In this document: positions 8,817 to 18,245 of the stretch, piece after piece | How positions within the stretch are numbered: position 1 is the stretch's first letter | Layout of the letters: every line of letters begins with the position of its first letter | Origin: a virus | Strand: one strand, 5' to 3' | DNA: 26,041 nucleotides | Virus record (IMG/VR): IMGVR_UViG_3300025098_000248 | Location: 1-26,041 of that record | Program-made: the position numbers and the translations under genes | The notes under the pieces: model-generated | Seen by the model: only the letters and a program-made list of their open reading frames with translations | The model's database searches: none | Told to the model about the DNA's origin: nothing

Positions 8817-9665
8817 ATGAGTAATTCTTTAGATAAGCCTATTGATCATACGCAAGTTAATAGCGACGGGCCAATTAAAGTTTCAAATGTAATGAAGGAT
8901 GATTTCGGTTTTGAAATCCCGCAAGAGAGTGTCCCTTTACCTTCACGAGGGGTAATTTATACACAAGATGGGGCTCTTTACGGGCAAGAAACAATTGATA
9001 TTCGTCCAATGACTGCGAGAGAAGAAGATATTTTAACTTCTCGTGCTTACATTAAAAGCGGAACTGTTTTAACAAAACTTTTAAAATCATGTATTGTTGA
9101 TAAAAATATCAAACCTGATGATTTAATTAGTGGTGATAGAAATGCTTTGCTTGTATCACTTCGAATCACAGGATATGGTGCTGATTATGATGTTGAAGTA
9201 GATTGTCCAGAGTGTGGTACAAAAAGTAAGCAAGCATTTGATTTGTCACAGTTAAAGATTAAGAGACTAGAAGTAGATCCTGTTGTCATGGGTGATAATT
9301 TATTTGAAGTTCAATTGCCAATTACAAAGAAGACTGTAAGAGTTAAGTTTTTAACTGGTCATGATGAGCGTGAAATGATGATAACAAACGAAAGAAAGAA
9401 AAAGAGTGGAATGAAAGTTGAAACTGCAATCACAGACAGACTTTCTCGTTCAATTGTTTCAGTAGATGGAATTACTGATCGAAATAAGCTTAATTTCTTT
9501 GTCAAGAATATTCCTGCACGAGACTCTTTATCTCTTCGGAGATTTCTTGACAAGCATGAGCCAGGTATTATTATGAAGTCTTGGATGAATTGTCCTCACT
9601 GTCATGAGCAAAGTGAGGTTGGCCTTCCAATGGGCGCTTCGTTTTTTTGGCCTGACACCGAATAA
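8817..9665 (+). CDS. T4 gp26-like baseplate/tail assembly chaperone with zinc-ribbon cysteines
   Basis: A 282-aa protein of the T4 gp26-like baseplate family. Landmarks are VPLPSRGVIYTQDG (39-52), DIRPMTAREEDIL (61-73), GDRNALLVSLRITGYG (106-121), FVKNIPARDSLSLRRFLDKH (228-247), and two Cys pairs, C130-x2-C133 and C259-x2-C262, that probably bind one zinc. In T4, gp26 acts in baseplate-hub assembly; a role as chaperone for the tape measure is inferred from its place just before the tape-measure genes. AAGGAG lies nine bases before the ATG. The gene ends with codons TTT TTT TGG (FFW), PDTE and TAA. The seven-T run at 9642-9648 lies where a +1-frame ORF overlaps, so a longer fused product is likely. 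Family confidence is high; the frameshift is inferred. Confidence 0.87.
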   Translation: MSNSLDKPIDHTQVNSDGPIKVSNVMKDDFGFEIPQESVPLPSRGVIYTQDGALYGQETIDIRPMTAREEDILTSRAYIKSGTVLTKLLKSCIVDKNIKPDDLISGDRNALLVSLRITGYGADYDVEVDCPECGTKSKQAFDLSQLKIKRLEVDPVVMGDNLFEVQLPITKKTVRVKFLTGHDEREMMITNERKKKSGMKVETAITDRLSRSIVSVDGITDRNKLNFFVKNIPARDSLSLRRFLDKHEPGIIMKSWMNCPHCHEQSEVGLPMGASFFWPDTE

Positions 9666-9876
9666 TAAAGATTTATATCTTGAACAAATCTACATCTTAA
9701 TGTACCACTTAGGCTTTACTTATCAAGATGCATATAAATGCCCGGTTTGGCAACGCTTTTGGTTTATAAATAGATTTAAAAAAGAACTTGAAGATGCTAA
9801 ACAGCAGAATCAGATGGTACAATCACAATCAAAAAGAAACACAAGTGGTAGTAGAATATTTAGTAAATCATTTTAA
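9604..9876 (+). CDS. Overlapping +1-frame ORF, probably the frameshifted C-terminal extension of the gp26-like chaperone
   Basis: This 90-codon ORF starts inside the gp26-like gene, overlaps it by 62 bases, and continues about 210 bases past its stop. The first ATG (9604) has no ribosome binding site and lies in the Cys-pair region of the other frame, so independent initiation is unlikely. A +1 (or -2) shift at the seven-T run joins FF of the gp26-like protein to GLTPNNKDLYLEQIYILMYH. The extension then has LGFTYQDAYKCPVWQRFWFI and a charged Lys/Gln-rich tail. The layout resembles the G/GT tail-assembly-chaperone frameshift of other tailed phages, and also the T4 order, where gene 51 follows gene 26. 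Homology to gp51 cannot be shown by eye. The ORF is real by context and length; how it is translated is inference. Confidence 0.68.
   Translation: MSKVRLAFQWALRFFGLTPNNKDLYLEQIYILMYHLGFTYQDAYKCPVWQRFWFINRFKKELEDAKQQNQMVQSQSKRNTSGSRIFSKSF
9642..9648 (+). promoter_or_regulatory. Candidate programmed ribosomal frameshift site (seven T)
   Basis: Seven consecutive T are read as TTT TTT T|GG in the gp26-like frame, 15 bases before its stop. Skipping one T (+1), or slipping back two, enters the downstream ORF at GGC (9649). Phe tRNA can re-pair on the T run in either direction. No strong downstream stem-loop or pseudoknot was seen. Confidence 0.55.
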
Positions 9877-9917
9877 AAGATAATTATACTATACATATAA
9901 TTTAAAAAGGATTTAAA

Positions 9918-10169
9918 ATGATGACACAAAAAGAAAAACTTCTTCATAATATTGCTGCAAGATATATAATGAGTGAAGATGTAGATATTGAGTTATCTGG
10001 AAGACCTGCTGAAATGGATTGTCTTGTTTCTCTATTAGAAGTATCTAAGCGTCTTAAAATTCAATTAGATGACAATGCTTCATTTAGTGCAATTAACAAG
10101 ACACTTAAAGAAAAAAAAGACCTTACACAAAAGTTTGAAAATCTTTCAGGTATTACTTGGAGGCTCTAA
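9918..10169 (+). CDS. Small hypothetical protein between chaperone and tape-measure genes
   Basis: An 83-aa protein that I do not recognise. It is mostly charged and predicted helical, with no Cys pair, signal peptide or membrane segment. AAAAAGGATT precedes tandem ATG codons (9918 and 9921); the first is taken as the start. The stop is three bases before the first tape-measure start, and that gene's GGAGG site (about 10158) lies inside the end of this one, so the two are probably translationally coupled. Its position between the gp26-like chaperone pair and the tape measure suggests a tail-assembly or hub role (T4 has gp27/gp28 near here), but no sequence motif supports a specific function. 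A 41-base gap precedes it, with no clear promoter. Confidence 0.72.
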   Translation: MMTQKEKLLHNIAARYIMSEDVDIELSGRPAEMDCLVSLLEVSKRLKIQLDDNASFSAINKTLKEKKDLTQKFENLSGITWRL

Positions 10170-10172
10170 TAA

Positions 10173-13100
10173 ATGGAAAATACAGTTCAGATACAACTAG
10201 ATATTTCTAAAGGCCTTTTGCAAGCTTTAGATTCTATGGTAAGCGCATATGAGTCTATGAACATGACAGCAAGCCAGACAAGTGGAATGCAAAAAATGAT
10301 GCAATCTATGCAGCAGTCAGATGATTTAATGCAAACTACTACGTCTAAAGCTGGTAACATGTCAAAAGAAATATCTCAGTCAGTTTCTGAAAGTTTTTCT
10401 AAAAACTTTGAAAAACAATCAAAAGATGCTGTTTCTGCTATAAATAAAAGCTCAGATAACAATCAAAAAAGCACAAACAAACTAAATGCTTCAGCACTAA
10501 AAGATCAAAAAATATTTTCTGCTATTAAAGAAAATTCAGATAGTCTTAACAAAAGCATGAAAAGTAATAAAAGTGCAACAAAAGCTTTAGATAATGCTAT
10601 TAATAAAATGACAGACGTCGAAGATTCTCTTTACATTGCAACAAAAGGTATCGGATTTTTAGCTTCAGCAGTTGAAAAATTTAATACAATTAAAGATGGA
10701 TTTATGACGCTTGGCTTTAGCCTTTTTTATGACGTGCCTAAACTACTTTTCAATCTTCTAAAGTCAGTAGCTTCTATTGTAGGTTCAATACTAAGTTCTG
10801 CAACTAAATTTTTTATGATGACGATGTCTATTCCTTTTACGATAGCAAAATTTGCTGCAAATATAGGTAATACAATAAGGAAAGATCTTGTAGAGGTTAT
10901 ACAAGCTGCAGGTGAAGAAGCAAAAGAAAGCTTTGACTTAACATCACATATTGGTAAAGGTGCTGCTAAAATGACTCAAATGTCAAAGGGTTTACTAAAG
11001 CAGTTCAATACACCTAAGTCAAGGCTTTCAAAACTTTTTGGTATGGGAGCAGCAGGTATTGCTTCTTTTCAAAAAGAAACTTTTAGTTTAGTTGCAGGAA
11101 TGGGACATTATTCTGAGGTTTTTGGTGCTACAATTATGAAAGATTTAAAAGTAGCACAAGCTTTAATTGAGGCTCAAAGAGCAATGGGGTTAAATGCTCA
11201 GCAAATGGCTTTTTATGCACAAGAAGCTTACAATAGCGGCAAAGATCCAACATCAGTTTTAATTGATATAGCTACAAATCTTAAAAAGACAGCTAAAGGT
11301 AGTAATCTAGACTTTAAAGCCCTATCTAAAGAATTTCATGTCTTAAGAACTAATATTGTTGATTTTGGTAATTTATCATCAAATGAAATTATGGGATTAA
11401 CTGTTAAGTTAAGAAAAATGGGCGTTAAAACAGATGATGCTGTAAATGTATTTAAAAAGTTTAGTTCTCTTGAAGAAGCATCAAAAGCATCTGCAATGTT
11501 ATTTCAGTCGTTTGAAATGAATGTAGATGCTTTTGATTTACTAACTTCAAGAGACCCAGGGGAAATGCTGACACAGTTTAGAGAGGCTATGTTACAAACA
11601 GGAAAATCTTTCAAAGACTTAAACAGGCACGAAAAATCTTTAATGCAAAACATTACAGGTATCAGCGAAAATGGACTTAATTCTTTGATGAATTTTATGT
11701 CTTACGGCTTAACTTATGATGAAGCAAGAAAAAGAATGGAAGAGCAAGACCCAACAAAACAACAAACTGAAATGATGAAGGGCTTAACTTCTACTATAAA
11801 AATGGTTCAAAAAACTATGACTTTTGATTCACCCTTTACAGCTTTCTTTAGAGGTTTAACAAACAATGCTGCAAACCAAAAAGACTTGAAAAATAGTGTC
11901 ATAAGTCTAAGTAAACTATATGAAAGCTTTTATCATTTAGGTTTTAGCATGAATCTAGATGAAATAAAGTCATTTTTAGGACCTGTTACAGTTGTGCTTA
12001 CTAAGATTAGAGGTACACTGACATCTCAGAAATTTATGAGTTTACTTAAAACAACAACTAAGACTGTAGGCGGTGTGTTAGGCGATCTAGGTAATGATTT
12101 GCAAAATGATGTATCAAAGGAATATTATAAGTTTGGCTTAAAAGTTGAAAAAATGACAGAGATTGCTGGTGAAAGTGCTGAAGAAAACCTTAAAAAAGCA
12201 GAAACAGCAGCATTACAATCTTTACTTGGAACAACAAAAACAGCAAACAAAGATCTAATTAAAAACTTAAAAGAAAAAGGAATTTTAAAAGCTGGTAAAA
12301 AAGGCATGTTTAAGATCATGGATGGTCTTTCTTTGACAAAATTTTTAAGCAAGATGCAAACTATAAGCAACATGTATGATCCTAATAGTCCAATACAAAA
12401 AGAAATTGCTAAAATAAGAGAAAAAGTCGAGGAGTCTTATGATAAAAGTATTGAGTCTTTTGAAGGAAACTATATAGAAAACCTTAAAAAAGCAAACTAT
12501 CAAGCAAATGAAAGAAGTACAATAAAAGGCAGAATTGATAATCTTTATGATCAAATGAATGAACTTATAAAAGAAGGAACGCCAATGTTCAATACAATTA
12601 AAGGCATTGGCGGGAAAATCATGGGATCTATAATTAGAGGAATGATGTACGGATTTGCTGCAGGATTAAAACTGCTTTCAGGAAACTTAGAGATGGCTGT
12701 AGAATCGTTAGGAATTAATCCACAAGAAAAAGCTCTTGAAGAAGCTGCTAAAAAAGCAGGCAAGTCTGTAGATAAGCTTTCAGCTTTTGATCTTATGGGA
12801 ATATCAACTGATGATAAAAACTACATAAGTGATGAGTTAGGAAAAGAGTCTAGTAAAATGGTTCTAAATCTACCTACATTTATGAGCATGGCAGGTTCAT
12901 TCTTAAACGACTTATCAGAAGTTTTTATTCAATTTGCGGGAGGAATAGTTGGTATTATTGGTGATATGACATACAAGTATTATAAAGCATCAGGCGATAT
13001 TACAAAAGCTGCAATGATAGGAAGTGGCTTTGATCCAGAAAAAGCAGTTGCTTTAAGCGCGTTAAACAGTATTTATAAAAAGAAAGACATTGTAGGACAA

Positions 13101-14069
13101 CTCTCATCTATTAAAGGTAGTCTAGCTGAAGCTAGAGGAATAAATGAAGATGATTATGATAAAAAAGTAAGAAAAGATGACCCAGCAAAAAATAAAGTTT
13201 TATTAAGGATTTTAAAAAAATATAAAGAAAATTTTGATTCAAGAACAAGTGCTTTTAAGTTAATAGACAGTTCACAAAATATCCTTAAGGATAAAAATGT
13301 AACGAATAACAAACTTTCAAATGCAATATATCATATTATCGCAGGTGCAGAAGAGATGAATAGCTATGTACCTGCAAGTTTATTTAAAAAATATAAAGGT
13401 AACGAAGAAGCTATAAAAATATTACTAAAAAAAGACAAAAACAACGTAAACATGAAAATTGCATCTGAATCTGTGCTTAATAATCTTAAAAAAGAAACAA
13501 CTTCAAAATTCTGGATTCGCAACTTAAAAAGTTTTGGTGGCAAAGACAGAGCTAATTCAATTATTGATAATATTAACTCACATAGAGAAAGTAAAAAAGA
13601 TACAGAGCCACGCTTAATTCAAGAAATTGAAGAAAAGCTTAAAGAACTAAAGACGTCTAAGACACCTGTAGACAAAAAAGTTGCAGATTATTACGGAAAA
13701 GGAAAAGGTGCAGTATTAGCTATCGGAAATCAAAGATTACATTTGCATGATCATGATGCTGTATATGCTGCTAAAAAAGGAGGGTTTTTAAATAAAATAT
13801 ATATTGAAGTTTTTGAAACATATAATTTGTTTACGCAAGATCTTTTCTCTGTATTTAATCAACGCATTGAAGCATCAAATAAAGATCTAACAGAAGCAAA
13901 ATCAGTTATCTCTAAGTTAAAAAACAATGACATTAAAAAAGAAGATTATAACAATGAAGCTTCAGCAGAAGAAATGTTTGATATATTTAATCTATGTTTA
14001 GATGTTATCAACGAAAGTTTAAACAAAAAATCTGTATCTAGAAACGTTAAAGCTCAAATTACAGCATAA
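10173..14069 (+). CDS. Tape-measure-like tail protein 1
   Basis: A 1298-aa, helix-rich protein. Residues 1-150 are Gln/Ser/Met-rich and coiled-coil-like. Residues about 155-235 hold hydrophobic stretches (GFLASAV, LLFNLLKSVASIVGSILSSA), typical of tape-measure proteins that later help DNA enter the cell. The core (about 236-570) matches the next gene: RKDLVEVIQ, VFKKFSSLEEA, TGKSFKDLNR, GLTYDEARKRM, FDSPFTAFFRGLTNN. Near the C-terminus, LHLHDHDAVYAAKKGG (about 1188-1203) resembles a motif seen near the end of large-phage tape measures, recalled from memory. As an extended helix the chain would span roughly 195 nm (0.15 nm per residue), compared with 590 residues for T4 gp29. It would sit inside the tail tube and set tail length. 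Function rests on length, composition and gene order. Confidence 0.72.
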   Translation: MENTVQIQLDISKGLLQALDSMVSAYESMNMTASQTSGMQKMMQSMQQSDDLMQTTTSKAGNMSKEISQSVSESFSKNFEKQSKDAVSAINKSSDNNQKSTNKLNASALKDQKIFSAIKENSDSLNKSMKSNKSATKALDNAINKMTDVEDSLYIATKGIGFLASAVEKFNTIKDGFMTLGFSLFYDVPKLLFNLLKSVASIVGSILSSATKFFMMTMSIPFTIAKFAANIGNTIRKDLVEVIQAAGEEAKESFDLTSHIGKGAAKMTQMSKGLLKQFNTPKSRLSKLFGMGAAGIASFQKETFSLVAGMGHYSEVFGATIMKDLKVAQALIEAQRAMGLNAQQMAFYAQEAYNSGKDPTSVLIDIATNLKKTAKGSNLDFKALSKEFHVLRTNIVDFGNLSSNEIMGLTVKLRKMGVKTDDAVNVFKKFSSLEEASKASAMLFQSFEMNVDAFDLLTSRDPGEMLTQFREAMLQTGKSFKDLNRHEKSLMQNITGISENGLNSLMNFMSYGLTYDEARKRMEEQDPTKQQTEMMKGLTSTIKMVQKTMTFDSPFTAFFRGLTNNAANQKDLKNSVISLSKLYESFYHLGFSMNLDEIKSFLGPVTVVLTKIRGTLTSQKFMSLLKTTTKTVGGVLGDLGNDLQNDVSKEYYKFGLKVEKMTEIAGESAEENLKKAETAALQSLLGTTKTANKDLIKNLKEKGILKAGKKGMFKIMDGLSLTKFLSKMQTISNMYDPNSPIQKEIAKIREKVEESYDKSIESFEGNYIENLKKANYQANERSTIKGRIDNLYDQMNELIKEGTPMFNTIKGIGGKIMGSIIRGMMYGFAAGLKLLSGNLEMAVESLGINPQEKALEEAAKKAGKSVDKLSAFDLMGISTDDKNYISDELGKESSKMVLNLPTFMSMAGSFLNDLSEVFIQFAGGIVGIIGDMTYKYYKASGDITKAAMIGSGFDPEKAVALSALNSIYKKKDIVGQLSSIKGSLAEARGINEDDYDKKVRKDDPAKNKVLLRILKKYKENFDSRTSAFKLIDSSQNILKDKNVTNNKLSNAIYHIIAGAEEMNSYVPASLFKKYKGNEEAIKILLKKDKNNVNMKIASESVLNNLKKETTSKFWIRNLKSFGGKDRANSIIDNINSHRESKKDTEPRLIQEIEEKLKELKTSKTPVDKKVADYYGKGKGAVLAIGNQRLHLHDHDAVYAAKKGGFLNKIYIEVFETYNLFTQDLFSVFNQRIEASNKDLTEAKSVISKLKNNDIKKEDYNNEASAEEMFDIFNLCLDVINESLNKKSVSRNVKAQITA

Positions 14070-14079
14070 GGAGATATAA

Positions 14080-17000
14080 ATGGCAGATACTAACGATCCA
14101 AATCAAGCGTCACAAGAATCAGAAGGAAATGCTGGATCTGGACAAATTAATATTGCCAGAGAGTTAAATTCTGTTTTAGAGCAAGTTTCTGCTAGACTAG
14201 AAAAAATACAGAAGCTTACGCAAACACAAGCAGACTTTATGACTCAAATGACTCAAAGTTTTACAGATATGCAAGAAAACATGGAATCAATGACAGGCAA
14301 TGCACAAGAAATGTCCACATCATTTCAAGATGCTGCTGAGTCTGTAATGGATCAATTTAGCAAAGAAAAGCTTGAAACAATAGATAACAGTGTTAAAAAA
14401 ATATCTGATGCCTATAAAGATGCTTCTGATGTTCAAAAAGAAACACTTCAAAATGCAAGTAAAACTGTGTCAAGCATGGGTAGTGTTACAAAATCTATAA
14501 GTGAAGACATGAAAAGAGATACTAATGCACTTAATAAGGCATTAATGAGAAACAGCAAAAGTTTTAATAATTTTGGTAACAACTCAAAAAACATAAACGA
14601 GCAAGTAAAAGAGTTTGTTGGGTCAATAGTCGAATTAAAAAATCAAATTGTCGGGATTGTTTTTTCATTAGGACAGAAAATTAAGTCTGCAATGTCTATG
14701 GGATTTACTTTAGTTAAAGGAGTAGCTTCATTTGTAGGTAGTATGATAGGTGCAGCAGCAAAATTTGGAAAATTTGCACTAACTGTCCCATTTACAATTA
14801 CAAAAGCAGCTGTAAATATAGGAAACACGTTAAGAAGAGACATTGTAGAAGTTATTCAAACAGCACAAGAAGCCTTAAAAGATAAATTTGATATGGATTC
14901 AACTATCGGTGAAGGTATAAAGTCGATGACAAACAAAGGAAAAGGAATGCTTCTTTCATTTCAAAATCCTTCTTCAGAGCTTGTTAAATTGTTTGGCTTC
15001 GGAGCAAACGGTATTGCTTCCATGATTGGATTTTTAGGTGAGAATATAGAAGCAATGGGACATTTTTCTGAAATGTTTGGACGAAGCTTAGGTAATAACT
15101 TGCCAAAATTTAAAGCATTTTCTAGAATGGTAAAGGGTTTTGGTTTTTCATCTGAAGATGTTGCTTACCTTGCACAAGATGCTGCTGTGAATCTTAAAGA
15201 TATAAATGTAAGAATGGCAGAACTAGGTGTAACATTAACAAGTACTGCCAAAGAATTTGGTTTAGACAGGAAAAGATTGTCTAAAAACTTTATGGTTCTT
15301 AGAAAAGACATAACTCAATTTGGACATTTGTCAGATGAAGAAATAGGAAGGACAACTGCAAGACTTACACAAATGAAAGTTAAGCTTGAAGATGCGTCTG
15401 CTGTATTTAAAAAGTTTAGTACGTTTGAAGATGCAGCAAATTCTGTTGCAATGCTATCCCAGACTTTTGGAATGAATCTAGATGCAATGGATATAATACA
15501 GGCAAAAAAACCTGAAGATGTTATTGAAATGTTTAGAACTTCTATGTTAGAAACTGGGAGATCTTTTGAGGATTTAAATAGATTTGAGAAAGATCTAATG
15601 GCACAACACACAGGCATGTCTGCTGAAAGTCTGAAAGGGCTTATGCATTATAGAGATATTGGTTTGACTTATGAGCAAGCAAGAAAAAGAATGGAGTCAG
15701 AAAATCCAACATCAAAACAAATGAAAGCGTTAAAAGGTCTTAACAGCGCAATTAAAGAGGTTCAAAAAGTTATGAATTTTGATTCTCCATTTCAAGCATT
15801 TGTTAAAGGTTTAACTAACAATATAGCACTTTCAGGTGACTTAAAAGGAACTTTGACTAGTTTAAGTAGTGGATATCAATCTATTTATCAATACGCATTG
15901 AAAATGGATCCTAGCACTTGGAGTGGCTTAATTAAACCTATAAAGCTTATTATCGATATTATGAGCAATATTTTAAAAAGTGATGCATTTAAAGGAGGTT
16001 TAGTTTCAGCAATGTCAACAATGGCAGATTTTGCTGCAGAAATGTTTGGTGCAACAAAAGGTGATGTTATTCTTTCAAAACTAGAAACTAATGTATCTAT
16101 AGCAATGCAAAAAGGCGGAAAGTTTTACGGCAAAAAAGGAAAACAAAGAATAGAAGCATTTAAAAATTTATTACTCGATGGACTAGCAAAAGAAGCAAGT
16201 CTTAATAAATTAGTTGATATGGAAGCATTGAAAAAAATAAAAGACCCAAGAAAACTTATTCAAGAGATAAACAAGTATAAACAAAGTGTTAATCCTAAAA
16301 ATCAAGCTAGAATCGATATATTTGATGACTATTTAGAAAGATCGACAAACGAAATTTTTAAGAAGTTTGACAAAGATGATGAAAAATCAGAGGAAAAGAA
16401 GAAAGGCAAGAAATTATCAGCTTCTACAAAAACAAAAGCTAATCGTCTCTCTGAAGGTCTTCTTGATATCATGAAGGCAAATAAAGATAATATGGGCAAA
16501 CTTGCAACATTAAGTCTAAGAATTGCAGGGGCTGTTATTAAGTCTGCTGCAATAGGATTTACAGCACTTCTAAAAGTTATTAATAACGGTATGAGCGAGT
16601 TAGACAAGTCAGGTGCTTTAAATAGCGATACTAACATGATTGAAGACTTTTTGCATTTTAAGCCAGGTGAATTTGCTGAACTTGGAAGTTCAATTGGGGA
16701 TGCATTTAAAGAGTTTTGGGAGAAAAAACAAAATGCCTTTAGCATAACAGGCTGGATTATTGATGGTATATCTGATGCTTTTAGTTTTGTCATTGGAACT
16801 TTTGTAGATACTATAAAAAGTGGAATTAACGAAATACTAGGGAAAGAAGTATTTGAAAAGTCTAGTTCTTCTATATTAAGAGAATCAAGGAAGAAAAAAT
16901 TTGAAGATTCTAAAGGTACAATGAGTTACGGAACTAAAGCCGTAGAAAGCATGGCAGATAAAGCAAAAAACACAAATGTTAGTGATGCTATAAGCGGTGA

Positions 17001-18243
17001 CTTTGGATTTAAAGGCCAAGATATATCTGATGCTATTGTTGCGCTAAGAGCAAAAGCAGAAAAAATAGACGATAAAGAGAAGAAAAAGTCTGCGCTAGAA
17101 AAAATAGATAAAATTGAAAATAGATTTTTAAATAAAGGGTCTAGTGATAATATAGCTTTTCAAGCAACGTCAGCATTAAGTGCAATAGACGAAACAGGCA
17201 TTAGAAAAGGATCACAAGGAATTTTTGATGACAATTTTAATGCAAAGTCAAACATAAAAAGATTTAAAAAACAATGGGCAAAAGTCTCAAGATCAATAAA
17301 TAAAAATGTTCTTACATTTGACAAAGACAACGGGAAGACCAATAGAAGAAATAATCCAACAAATAGAAAAAATTATTTTGTAAATGAAAACTTAGATTGG
17401 TTTTCAAAAAACTTTTATGCACAAGATTTAATGAACTATCTAGGTAGCAGTAGTGATCTGACTAAAAAACTTAAGTATAACAGTAATGCTTTATCAGGAG
17501 CACATGCAAACACGACTAATGAAGTTTTATCAAACAAAATTATTTCTGGTCTTCAAGGATTTAATCATCCTTATGCATCAGTATTTCTTAAGACAATATT
17601 TTCTAAGCTTAGATTAATGCAAGAAAATGGGAGTGAATTACATTTAATTGGCAGTGACAAAGAAGAATCAAGAAACACTATTTTACCTGCAGCGCCACTA
17701 ACAACAACTGACACAACTAATCCTACAGCTCCAGTAAATATAGCTACAAACGATTTAATATCTGATATGTTTACAAACAGAATGAAAGGTATGTCTTTAT
17801 TAAATTCTAATCTTGACATCATGAAAAATCTGTTAAGTGGAGTACAACAGCCTTCTGTGTCAGAGAGTAGCATGTCAAATGTAGAAAGTCTAAATGTTGC
17901 TTCTTATAATGCAGACAGCATATATTCAGAAAATACAAGTATTTCAATTGAGAGAGAACGACGTATGACAAAAGAAGAAGCTTCACAATTTAAAGACAAG
18001 TTGATGAAGACAAAAGAAAGTGTTGCTGCAAGTGAATTACAAGTAGATAGCAATGTATTGATTGACACAAGCTTGATAACGACTTTGATGAAAAAAATGG
18101 CAGGATTAGGTTTAGTTAATGAATTAACAAAGAATGAAAATACACACGGTGTAATGAGACTTGGAGCATCTGCATTAGATTCTGCAACGTTTAACACAGG
18201 AAACTACTCAGCTACAATGAGAGAAACTTACGAGGTTGATTAA
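14080..18243 (+). CDS. Tape-measure-like tail protein 2 (tandem paralog of protein 1)
   Basis: A 1387-aa paralog of the preceding gene, starting 10 bases after it behind AAGGAGA. The core aligns without gaps: residues 442-581 and residues 426-565 of protein 1 share 76 of 140 positions (about 54%, hand count). Flanking parts (about 205-585) are clearly alignable: PFTITKAAVNIGNTLRRDI, KLFGFGANGIAS, EAMGHFSEMFG. The N-terminus is a different Gln/Met/Ser-rich coiled region, and the last roughly 190 residues are unrelated to protein 1 and lack its HDHDAVYAAKKGG motif. Helical length would be about 208 nm. The pair looks like an old tandem duplication with divergent ends. It may be a second tape measure, a partner in a hetero-assembly, or a hub-located relative. 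Confidence 0.7.
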   Translation: MADTNDPNQASQESEGNAGSGQINIARELNSVLEQVSARLEKIQKLTQTQADFMTQMTQSFTDMQENMESMTGNAQEMSTSFQDAAESVMDQFSKEKLETIDNSVKKISDAYKDASDVQKETLQNASKTVSSMGSVTKSISEDMKRDTNALNKALMRNSKSFNNFGNNSKNINEQVKEFVGSIVELKNQIVGIVFSLGQKIKSAMSMGFTLVKGVASFVGSMIGAAAKFGKFALTVPFTITKAAVNIGNTLRRDIVEVIQTAQEALKDKFDMDSTIGEGIKSMTNKGKGMLLSFQNPSSELVKLFGFGANGIASMIGFLGENIEAMGHFSEMFGRSLGNNLPKFKAFSRMVKGFGFSSEDVAYLAQDAAVNLKDINVRMAELGVTLTSTAKEFGLDRKRLSKNFMVLRKDITQFGHLSDEEIGRTTARLTQMKVKLEDASAVFKKFSTFEDAANSVAMLSQTFGMNLDAMDIIQAKKPEDVIEMFRTSMLETGRSFEDLNRFEKDLMAQHTGMSAESLKGLMHYRDIGLTYEQARKRMESENPTSKQMKALKGLNSAIKEVQKVMNFDSPFQAFVKGLTNNIALSGDLKGTLTSLSSGYQSIYQYALKMDPSTWSGLIKPIKLIIDIMSNILKSDAFKGGLVSAMSTMADFAAEMFGATKGDVILSKLETNVSIAMQKGGKFYGKKGKQRIEAFKNLLLDGLAKEASLNKLVDMEALKKIKDPRKLIQEINKYKQSVNPKNQARIDIFDDYLERSTNEIFKKFDKDDEKSEEKKKGKKLSASTKTKANRLSEGLLDIMKANKDNMGKLATLSLRIAGAVIKSAAIGFTALLKVINNGMSELDKSGALNSDTNMIEDFLHFKPGEFAELGSSIGDAFKEFWEKKQNAFSITGWIIDGISDAFSFVIGTFVDTIKSGINEILGKEVFEKSSSSILRESRKKKFEDSKGTMSYGTKAVESMADKAKNTNVSDAISGDFGFKGQDISDAIVALRAKAEKIDDKEKKKSALEKIDKIENRFLNKGSSDNIAFQATSALSAIDETGIRKGSQGIFDDNFNAKSNIKRFKKQWAKVSRSINKNVLTFDKDNGKTNRRNNPTNRKNYFVNENLDWFSKNFYAQDLMNYLGSSSDLTKKLKYNSNALSGAHANTTNEVLSNKIISGLQGFNHPYASVFLKTIFSKLRLMQENGSELHLIGSDKEESRNTILPAAPLTTTDTTNPTAPVNIATNDLISDMFTNRMKGMSLLNSNLDIMKNLLSGVQQPSVSESSMSNVESLNVASYNADSIYSENTSISIERERRMTKEEASQFKDKLMKTKESVAASELQVDSNVLIDTSLITTLMKKMAGLGLVNELTKNENTHGVMRLGASALDSATFNTGNYSATMRETYEVD

Positions 18244-18245
18244 AA

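Noticed and set aside
10111-10118. A-AAA-AAA slippery run in the small gene before the tape measure
   Set aside because: A -1 shift here meets a stop within about ten codons, giving no useful product, and A runs are common in this sequence.
16329-16793. 154-codon open frame on the minus strand, and others such as 21432-21794
   Set aside because: These lie fully antisense to long tail genes with recognised families, lack ribosome binding sites, and have hydrophobic Ser/Phe/Leu-rich products typical of reversed Lys/Glu-rich coding sequence.
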